Below, in pieces: positions 7,094-12,941 of a DNA stretch of 12,941 nt; positions within the stretch are counted from its first letter, which is position 1, and the number at the start of each line of letters is the position of its first letter. The notes under the pieces were generated by a model. That model was given only the letters and a program-made list of their open reading frames with translations, had not been told where the DNA came from and searched no databases. Source of the stretch: Candidatus Colicola coprequi (GTDB lineage Bacteria > Bacteroidota > Bacteroidia > Bacteroidales > Paludibacteraceae). Location of the stretch: contig JAGHSR010000066.1 in the NCBI GenBank assembly GCA_018065765.1, forward strand, positions 1 through 12,941. The letters run 5' to 3'. The position numbers and the translations under genes were made by a program.

Positions 7094-10000
7094 ATGAAAC
7101 GATTCCTTTCTACACTCCTCCTGATTGCGACAACGCTGGCAGTTTTCGCACAGACAGGACTCAAGGGAACTATCTTGACGGATGGAAACAGCACCCCATT
7201 AGTGGGTGCTACCATCACGTTAGGCAATCAAAATATCTCCACCACTACCAATCAGGCGGGTCAGTTCTCATTGACCTACCTTGAAGCAGGCGATGAAGAG
7301 GTTATCATCGAGGCTCCAAACTACGTTTCCGTGGTTGAACTGGTACAACTGACTGACAATCAGACGCTGGATATGGGTACTATCATCCTACAGCCGGATA
7401 TGAGCAGAGAGGTTCAAAACGAAATTTTGCTCAACTTGGCAGAACAAGACCTCAACGATGATGAAGGTCGTACGCAAGAACAAGCCTCTGCAGCCAGTTC
7501 GTCATCCGATGTATTCAACAACCTGACATCCTTTACATGGTCCACTGCCCGCTATCGCAATCGTGGTTACGAACAACTCTTCGAACAAAACTATATCGAG
7601 GGTATTTCGTTCAACTCTTCCGAACGTGGACAGTTCAACTTCTCCATGATGGGTGGCTTGAACGATGCCAGTCGCTACAAGGAGACTGTCAACTCCATCG
7701 AAGCCAATAACTTCTCGTTCGGTGGACTTGGCAATGCTACCAATTACCTCATGTCTGCCAGCAATTATGCACAGGGGTGGAAAGTATCTGCCGCCGGAAC
7801 CAACCGCAACTACAAGGCTGCAGCCCGTGCCTCATTCTGCTCCGGCCCTCTTGGAAACGGATGGACCTTCATGGGACAATTAGCTTTCCGTTTTGGTCCT
7901 TATACCAATCAAATCGCACAGATTGGCGAAGGTATAGATTACTACTCACTCGGCTATTTCTTCTCGGCTGAAAAGAAATGGAGCGACCGCCATCGTCTCA
8001 GTATCATTACATTAGGAGCCCCTACCCGACGTGGCCAGTCTGCCGCCGTAACGCAGGAGGTATATGACCTGACTAACCAATACAATGCCACCAAATGGGG
8101 ATGGAACAATTATAATCCTTATTGGGGCTACCAAGATGGCAAAATGCGCAATTCTCGTATCGTCAAGTCCTATGACCCTACTATTATTTTGGGATACGAA
8201 TTTAAGATTGACAATGACCAGAAACTGCATTTTGGTTTAGGATACCACTACTCCATGTACAGCAACTCGGCCATCTCTTTCTATAACGCTCCGGACCCAC
8301 GTCCTGACTACTACCGCAACCTACCCTCTTTCTTGTGGGATGGGCAACTCACCGAACGCGGCGGTTTTATCACACGCGACTACAACGACATGCTGTTAGG
8401 TACACCTGATAAAAACGGCAATATCGCTGTTCAGTACTACAATGGACAAGCTGTAGGACGTACCATTGACATGGCCAACTACAAGACGCTGACTGACCTA
8501 TGGACATCACGCAATAGCGATGCAACACAGATCAACTGGAACTCTCTCTATGCTGCCAACTATGCTAACAACGTGATTGACCCAACGGGTTCTGCCAGTT
8601 ATATCATAGAGCGTCGCCATAATGATATCACTGAAGGAATGTTCTCGCTCAACTACAGCAATACGCAATTCGACCATCTCAAGATGACTGCAGGTTTGGA
8701 AGTTAAGGAGTCAGCCGGCATTCACTACAAGACAGTGGACGACCTGTTAGGTGGCAACCAATGGATTGACCTGGATGCTTTTGCAGAACGTGACATTAAG
8801 GAGTTGGCCACCAACATCGGTCTGAGTCAAGCCGACATTGCAATGGTGAAGCAAAACGATGTCAACAACCCTAACCGTGCTGTCAAAGAAGGTGACCGCT
8901 TCGGATACGACTATACCATTTACATGAACACAACCAAAGCGTGGTTCCAAAATGAATGGCGCTGGAACAACCTCGATCTTTACTACGCTTTGCAGATTAC
9001 CTATTCGGATATGAAACGTACCTCTGCAATGCTCAATGGTCGTGCTAAGTACCTCGCCATGCTTGACCCTAAGCAGGAGAATATCTATTTGGGCAACAAC
9101 CACCATTATTTCATCGACCCTGCCTTCAAAGCCGGATTTAACTACAAAATCAATGGCCGTAATTTCATCAAACTGAACGCACTTGCCATGACGCAGGCTC
9201 CCCTCGCACGCGATGCATATATATCCCCGCGCGTGCACGATCGCGCGATAGAGACCATCTACACGCACGACAATGCCAAATCTGTCAAAGATTTCTATGC
9301 CTCTTCCCAAAAAATCGTTGGGGGAGACCTCACCTACGAATTTAACTATCCCATCGTGCGTGGTCGCGTTACCGGTTTCTATACACGTTTTTGGAATGGT
9401 AGCGAACTCAATGGCTACTACGATGATGAGTCTCGTACATTTGTCAACCAAGCTTTGACCGGCATCAATCGCCGCCATTGCGGTATCGAAGCAGCTGTGG
9501 CTGTCAAGTTGGGAACCTACTTCACCCTTACCGGTGCTACTTCTATTGGCGACTACCGCTATGTAGGCAATGCGTATAGCATCACTTCTGCTGAAAATGG
9601 TATGGCTTTGGCTTCCAAGATGGACGAGAACGGCAAGGATGTTCCTGTATTTGAATTGCGTGACTCTGTCATGATTAACGGCTTGCATGTCGCCAATGGA
9701 CCACAACTCAACGCCAGCCTCAAACTTAGCTTCTTCCACCCCAAAATGTGGTTTGCTGATATCACCATCAGTTACTTCGACCGAAACTGGCTCGATTATG
9801 CTCCCTCTCGCCGCATGTATGGACTCTACTACGGCACCCGTGCCGATGGCACCAAAGTTAATGGCAGTTTCAAGCAAGTTTTTACTGACAACGGCGCATT
9901 CCACGATGCACGCATGTTGGAAGCTGACGGCGTTACACCTGTCTTGGATCAATACGGAACACCTCGCCTACAAGAACCCTATCGCTACATGACAGAACAA

Positions 10001-10303
10001 GAGTCATTGGTTAGTCCTAACGCATGGGATCGTTTCATCATCGATGTTAGCGTAGGTAAACTCATCTATTTGGCTAATCGTCAGTCACTTAGTATCAACC
10101 TCAGCGTTACCAACTTGACTAACAATGTCAACCTTAAGACCGGTGGCTACCAGCAGTCTCGTTTGCCACGCGCTACGCGTCAAGGCATCACCGATTCGTC
10201 CAACGAGAACTCGACCATCACGTCTAATATCTGGAAATTCCCATCCAAATATTACTACGCTTGGGGAACGAATTTCTACTTAACACTCACATATAAATTC
10301 TAA
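7094..10303 (+). CDS. TonB-dependent outer-membrane receptor with carboxypeptidase-regulatory-like N-terminal domain
   Basis: 1069 residues. A signal peptide ends near FAQ (18-20). Residues 22-100 form a carboxypeptidase-regulatory-like beta domain (LKGTILTDGNSTPLVGATI, then TNQAGQFSL), the usual N-terminal extension of Bacteroidota receptors. A plug-like segment lies at about 105-215, with the recognisable pieces RNRGYEQLFEQNYIEGISF (155-173), RGQFNFSMMGGLNDASRY (178-195) and IEANNF; it is divergent, and I cannot point to a TonB box. The rest is a long Tyr/Asn/Trp-rich beta-barrel ending in YLTLTYKF with a terminal Phe, the normal barrel-insertion signature. Such receptors import large or scarce solutes (glycans, peptides, cobalamin, chelated metals) using TonB energy. 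The substrate cannot be told here. The downstream DUF5689 lipoprotein is the likely surface partner. No SusD or sigma/anti-sigma pair is adjacent. Confidence 0.9.
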   Translation: MKRFLSTLLLIATTLAVFAQTGLKGTILTDGNSTPLVGATITLGNQNISTTTNQAGQFSLTYLEAGDEEVIIEAPNYVSVVELVQLTDNQTLDMGTIILQPDMSREVQNEILLNLAEQDLNDDEGRTQEQASAASSSSDVFNNLTSFTWSTARYRNRGYEQLFEQNYIEGISFNSSERGQFNFSMMGGLNDASRYKETVNSIEANNFSFGGLGNATNYLMSASNYAQGWKVSAAGTNRNYKAAARASFCSGPLGNGWTFMGQLAFRFGPYTNQIAQIGEGIDYYSLGYFFSAEKKWSDRHRLSIITLGAPTRRGQSAAVTQEVYDLTNQYNATKWGWNNYNPYWGYQDGKMRNSRIVKSYDPTIILGYEFKIDNDQKLHFGLGYHYSMYSNSAISFYNAPDPRPDYYRNLPSFLWDGQLTERGGFITRDYNDMLLGTPDKNGNIAVQYYNGQAVGRTIDMANYKTLTDLWTSRNSDATQINWNSLYAANYANNVIDPTGSASYIIERRHNDITEGMFSLNYSNTQFDHLKMTAGLEVKESAGIHYKTVDDLLGGNQWIDLDAFAERDIKELATNIGLSQADIAMVKQNDVNNPNRAVKEGDRFGYDYTIYMNTTKAWFQNEWRWNNLDLYYALQITYSDMKRTSAMLNGRAKYLAMLDPKQENIYLGNNHHYFIDPAFKAGFNYKINGRNFIKLNALAMTQAPLARDAYISPRVHDRAIETIYTHDNAKSVKDFYASSQKIVGGDLTYEFNYPIVRGRVTGFYTRFWNGSELNGYYDDESRTFVNQALTGINRRHCGIEAAVAVKLGTYFTLTGATSIGDYRYVGNAYSITSAENGMALASKMDENGKDVPVFELRDSVMINGLHVANGPQLNASLKLSFFHPKMWFADITISYFDRNWLDYAPSRRMYGLYYGTRADGTKVNGSFKQVFTDNGAFHDARMLEADGVTPVLDQYGTPRLQEPYRYMTEQESLVSPNAWDRFIIDVSVGKLIYLANRQSLSINLSVTNLTNNVNLKTGGYQQSRLPRATRQGITDSSNENSTITSNIWKFPSKYYYAWGTNFYLTLTYKF

Positions 10304-10308
10304 GGAGG
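10301..10308 (+). promoter_or_regulatory. Perfect Shine-Dalgarno TAAGGAGG overlapping receptor stop codon
   Basis: TAAGGAGG occupies 10301-10308, ending 7 nt before ATG 10316; its first three bases are the TAA stop of the receptor gene. It is fully complementary to a standard 16S anti-Shine-Dalgarno tail. Other genes in this window have A-rich leaders without such a site. The arrangement would let terminating ribosomes re-initiate on the lipoprotein gene. Confidence 0.75.
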
Positions 10309-10315
10309 ACTGACT

Positions 10316-11485
10316 ATGAAACGCTATACACTATTCTTCTTTGCATTCTCTCTCTTCGCCTTGTCAAGTTGCGAATTTAAGGCTCCTTCTTCCGAGCAGT
10401 TTTTCTTAACAGAAGAGCAAGTTGCTGAAATAACCGTAGATGGACGCATCTATACATTACACGAGTTTATCGATTCATTCATGACGGAACGAGGCAATTA
10501 TCTCAGCGACACCGTTCAGTATCGTTCCCGTGCCAACGATGGCGATGACATTTACCTATTCTCCATTGATACACTGCCATCATCCGGTCCCGGCATTTAT
10601 ATTCGTGGACGTGTTACCACCGATGACTACGGAGGTAATTTCTACAAGGCGCTTTGCATTCAGCAGATTGTCGATGGCAAGCAGCAGGCTTTCCGACTAA
10701 GCATTGACATGGGGTCGGCTTCGGGCATGTATCCACTCGGACAAGAAATCATCATTCGTTGCAATGGGCTTGCTATTGGACGTTATGCCAACCAACCGCA
10801 ACTCTGCATACCTTCCTACAACAACAATGCGTACGCTCAAAATGCCGGTCAAAAGGTTGGATGGGCGCCCGGACGTATCCCTTCTGCACGCTTCCGCGCT
10901 GCAACGCACTACATTGGCAAAGCGGACCCATCACTACTCGTTTACGATGAAATTACCGATGTTAAGTCCATCACTGACCGGACAGATATTGTAGCAAATC
11001 GCAAGATGGACGCCAAATTGGTTCGTATCAAAAACGTGCACTATACAGGTCAATATTCCAACAATGGTACACCGGAGACTTGTTCTACCGGCAATCCGGA
11101 GGAAGATGGCAATGCCAATGTCTTTGCTCCTACTACTCTTAATGTAAACTACCCACAAAGCCGTATCGTGCAAGATAAGTCTGGCAGCAATTTCTGCGTC
11201 AGCAGTTCCGAATATGCCAAGTTTGCTTACTACTACCTGCCCGGTGCTGACTCTACAGGAGTTGATAGTTGCAAATACTACATCGGTGACATTGAGGGTA
11301 TTCTTGGCTTCTACCAAGACAATGCCGGCAATGTCAGCAAATACGGCGTTGACTGGGACGATTGGTCGGTCACGATTCGGGACCTCAATGATGTCAAACT
11401 CTATCTCAACGGAGACGACTCTTCACAGGAAAACCTTTGGAAACGTATCGAATATATGTGGAAAAAAGAATTCACCCCGGCATAA
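10316..11485 (+). CDS. DUF5689-domain lipoprotein, likely partner of the upstream receptor
   Basis: 389 residues. A type II signal peptide ends in the lipobox LSSC (16-19), so Cys19 is lipidated. After a short linker, residues about 38-160 match the DUF5689 pattern: a region around VDGRIYTLHEFIDSF, IYIRGRVTTDDYGGNFYKALCIQ (94-116), FRLSIDMGS (126-134), YPLGQEIIIRCNGLAIGRY (139-157). DUF5689 is an OB-like beta domain found in Bacteroidota surface lipoproteins. The remainder (210-389) is beta-rich with two further strand clusters (AKLVRIKNVHY and IGDIEGILGFY, then VTIRDLNDVKLYL) and several Cys residues. There is no catalytic motif that I recognise. It lies 12 nt after the receptor gene with a strong ribosome binding site, so the two are almost certainly co-expressed. 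By analogy with SusCD it may bind substrate at the cell surface; this is inference. Confidence 0.85.
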   Translation: MKRYTLFFFAFSLFALSSCEFKAPSSEQFFLTEEQVAEITVDGRIYTLHEFIDSFMTERGNYLSDTVQYRSRANDGDDIYLFSIDTLPSSGPGIYIRGRVTTDDYGGNFYKALCIQQIVDGKQQAFRLSIDMGSASGMYPLGQEIIIRCNGLAIGRYANQPQLCIPSYNNNAYAQNAGQKVGWAPGRIPSARFRAATHYIGKADPSLLVYDEITDVKSITDRTDIVANRKMDAKLVRIKNVHYTGQYSNNGTPETCSTGNPEEDGNANVFAPTTLNVNYPQSRIVQDKSGSNFCVSSSEYAKFAYYYLPGADSTGVDSCKYYIGDIEGILGFYQDNAGNVSKYGVDWDDWSVTIRDLNDVKLYLNGDDSSQENLWKRIEYMWKKEFTPA

Positions 11486-11499
11486 ACAGCGTGGTTTAT
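11482..11499 (+). other. Inverted repeat over the DUF5689 gene stop codon
   Basis: ATAAAC (11482-11487) pairs with GTTTAT (11494-11499) around AGCGTG. The left arm contains the TAA stop. With a 6-bp A/T-rich stem and no T run after it, it is a poor terminator; it might be a small 3'-end stabilising or processing hairpin, or chance. Confidence 0.3.
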
Positions 11500-11502
11500 C
11501 GT

Positions 11503-11541
11503 GTGATTAATATGTTATTAATATGTGATTAATATGTGATT
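11503..11541 (+). repeat. 11-bp direct tandem repeat, about 3.5 copies
   Basis: Units are GTGATTAATAT (11503-11513), GTTATTAATAT (11514-11524, one change), GTGATTAATAT (11525-11535) and a partial GTGATT (11536-11541). The repeat lies in the 75-nt gap before cvpA and ends 19 nt before its ATG. The 11-bp period is close to one DNA helical turn, so identical bases face the same side of the helix. No TTTG/TAnnTTTG promoter is recognisable in the gap. A regulator-binding array, an unusual promoter or slippage-generated sequence would all fit. Confidence 0.8.
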
Positions 11542-11560
11542 CGTTCACCCTTAGCGAGAC

Positions 11561-12079
11561 ATGGAAACAACATCTTTCCCCCTTACTTGGCTGGATACCT
11601 TAGTCCTACTGCCGCTACTCTATGGTTTAATTCGTGGTGCCATTCGGGGTTGTTTCTCCGAACTGATAGGCATTGCTGCCATTATTTTGGGAATCGTTGG
11701 AGTGCGAATGTTCGGTACAGGCATTTCCTCGTGGCTCATCGCAAAGTTTGCATGGCCGGAAATGGTATGCCGTATCGTGAGTGCAGTTTGCCTGGTTCTT
11801 GTCATTGCCATCGCTCTCACAATAATCGGATCACTGCTGACCAAACTATTCAAATCTATACACTTGGGGTGGTTCAATCGTTTCACAGGTGCCATCATCG
11901 GTGCGGCTAAATGGGGAGTGGTGACAATTATTTTGGTCTTTGCACTTAACTTTTTGGACGAGCACTTCTCCCTACTCCCGCCCGAACTCAAAACGTCTTC
12001 TCCTGTCTATTCCACATTCCTCGATTGGGCACAATTAGCTTGGAATCATCTGTTTCCCAATATAAACGCTAACCAATAA
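11561..12079 (+). CDS. CvpA-family inner-membrane protein
   Basis: 172 residues with four predicted membrane segments at about 10-25, 33-50, 68-94 and 112-130. The CvpA signature is present: LDTLVLLPLLYGLIRGAIRG (11-30) with E34 after it, and FNRFTGAIIGAAKWG (105-119) before the fourth helix. The C-terminal tail is soluble. CvpA in E. coli is linked to colicin V production, and family members are associated with envelope homeostasis; the molecular activity is not established. ATG 11561 directly precedes the first conserved segment; an overlapping GTG-initiated frame at 11536 is a shadow. The GH18 gene follows after 11 nt, so these two are probably transcribed together. Confidence 0.88.
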   Translation: METTSFPLTWLDTLVLLPLLYGLIRGAIRGCFSELIGIAAIILGIVGVRMFGTGISSWLIAKFAWPEMVCRIVSAVCLVLVIAIALTIIGSLLTKLFKSIHLGWFNRFTGAIIGAAKWGVVTIILVFALNFLDEHFSLLPPELKTSSPVYSTFLDWAQLAWNHLFPNINANQ

Positions 12080-12090
12080 AAAAAAATAAT

Positions 12091-12941
12091 ATGAAAACAA
12101 AACACTTTACCACTTTGTTACTAACAACGTTGTGTTTTATAGCTTGCGACGACCACAATCAACCCACTCCTCCTGCGTACGATACAACGATTGTCGTTTC
12201 TTACGATACCACTTATCAGCCGATTCAGCGTATTGACACCATCGGTTACGATACCCTCGTTGACCAACACACCGACACATTGGACAACAACCGCGTTATA
12301 GTTGGATACGTTTATTCCGGTTTTCCTAAAGTTCCTGATGCTTTTCTTAACACCCATATTTGCTACGCCTTCGCCAAACTCACAATGTCCGATGATAGTG
12401 TGTATCTGGGATTTGAAGTACAGAACGAAGAACGGTTCCAGAAGGTGGTAGATTTGAAGAAGAAGAACCCCGATCTCAAAATCTCCCTATCCTTCTCCAA
12501 CAGTGCTCAAGGTGGTGGGTTCTCTCGTATGGTATCGGTGCCTGCATATCGCAAACAGTTTGCTCAAGATTGCCTCAAGTTCTGCCAAGAGCGTGGTATC
12601 GACGGTATTGACCTCGACTGGGAGCACCCGGGTATGGCTTACAACGCCTCTTACCTATTTGACGTGTACAACGATGTGGACAACTACACTGCCCTATTCA
12701 AGGACGTTCGCGAGGCTTTAGGTCCTAACTATTTACTCACTTTGGCTGCTCCCGACGAATCCAAACAACCCATCAAGACCGGTGGCTACCGCTATGCTGA
12801 TATGTTGGCCATTGAGCCTTATATCGACTGGGCTAATCTGATGTCGTACGACTTTGCCTCAGCCCCCAACCCACACAACGGCGTGTTCGCTGCCAACGCA
12901 TATTGGGATATCAATCGTACCTATCGCAGTTATTTTGTATT
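12091..12941 (+). CDS. GH18-family glycosidase lipoprotein, 3' end cut by the window
   Basis: The first 283 residues are present with no stop before the window end. A type II signal peptide ends at Cys19 (context CFIAC), followed by DD, an acidic start resembling lipoprotein surface-export signals of Bacteroidota. Residues 20-66 are a flexible linker rich in Tyr, Asp and Thr, with YDT at 30-32, 38-40 and 53-55. The catalytic TIM barrel begins at about residue 68 (VIVGYVYSG). Key motifs are KISLSFSN (130-137, the S-x-G-like strand), DGIDLDWE (171-178, matching DxxDxDxE with general acid E178) and MSYDF (251-255). GH18 enzymes cut beta-1,4 GlcNAc linkages in chitin, or, in Bacteroidota, the chitobiose core of N-glycans (endo-beta-N-acetylglucosaminidases). 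Which one applies cannot be decided from this part. It starts after an A-rich leader with a run of nine A (12078-12086), 11 nt after cvpA. Confidence 0.9.
   Translation, partial: MKTKHFTTLLLTTLCFIACDDHNQPTPPAYDTTIVVSYDTTYQPIQRIDTIGYDTLVDQHTDTLDNNRVIVGYVYSGFPKVPDAFLNTHICYAFAKLTMSDDSVYLGFEVQNEERFQKVVDLKKKNPDLKISLSFSNSAQGGGFSRMVSVPAYRKQFAQDCLKFCQERGIDGIDLDWEHPGMAYNASYLFDVYNDVDNYTALFKDVREALGPNYLLTLAAPDESKQPIKTGGYRYADMLAIEPYIDWANLMSYDFASAPNPHNGVFAANAYWDINRTYRSYFV

Noticed and set aside
8747..9952. Minus-strand open frame of 401 codons inside the receptor gene
   Set aside because: Antisense shadow of a real beta-barrel sequence, with no start context, no family resemblance and no neighbouring minus-strand gene.
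11503..11541. CRISPR array
   Set aside because: Units are 11 bp, directly abutting and without spacers; there are no cas genes in the window.
11536..11910. GTG-initiated open frame of 124 codons overlapping cvpA
   Set aside because: It is out of frame with the clearly conserved CvpA membrane segments and is rich in His, Cys and Arg without a domain, so it is a shadow.

Overview
The window looks like chromosomal DNA from a member of the Bacteroidales (Bacteroidota). Four things point there: a TTTG-N20-TAnnTTTG promoter of the Bacteroidota type, A-rich leaders in place of Shine-Dalgarno sites ahead of most genes, the family set (DUF1573, a TonB-dependent receptor with a carboxypeptidase-regulatory-like N-terminus, a DUF5689 lipoprotein, a GH18 lipoprotein), and a single DnaB/MeaB/AsnS housekeeping set. 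I cannot name a genus. All eight protein genes lie on the + strand and are tightly packed; the longest space without a gene is the first 106 bases. I saw no tRNA, rRNA, CRISPR array, insertion sequence or phage gene.

Bases 1-4046 plus dnaB (to 5556) look like one transcription unit. A recognisable promoter (54-85) precedes a RelA/SpoT-family (p)ppGpp synthetase/hydrolase (107-1855). It is followed by a secreted DUF1573 protein (1884-2951), a MeaB-type GTPase (2955-4046) and the replicative helicase DnaB (4024-5556). Spacings are 28 nt, 3 nt and a 23-nt overlap. The Rel protein is unusually short: the region between its TGS and ACT domains has almost gone. After an 86-nt gap with two small hairpins comes asparaginyl-tRNA synthetase (5643-7067).

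Bases 7094-11485 are a two-gene outer-membrane module: a 1069-residue TonB-dependent receptor with a divergent plug, and a DUF5689 surface-type lipoprotein 12 nt downstream. The lipoprotein gene is preceded by a perfect TAAGGAGG whose first three bases are the receptor's stop codon, which is striking in a phylum that seldom uses Shine-Dalgarno sequences. The pair resembles SusC/SusD in layout, but no SusD is present and the substrate cannot be read from sequence.

The 75 nt after the lipoprotein hold a small inverted repeat and an 11-bp direct tandem repeat of 3.5 copies. Then come a CvpA-family membrane protein (11561-12079) and the 5' part of a GH18 glycosidase lipoprotein (12091 to the window end), which has an intact DxxDxDxE catalytic motif.

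Most of the window is ordinary. The items most worth following are the compact Rel, the receptor/DUF5689 pair with its strong ribosome binding site, and the helically phased tandem repeat. I found no convincing wholly new system.
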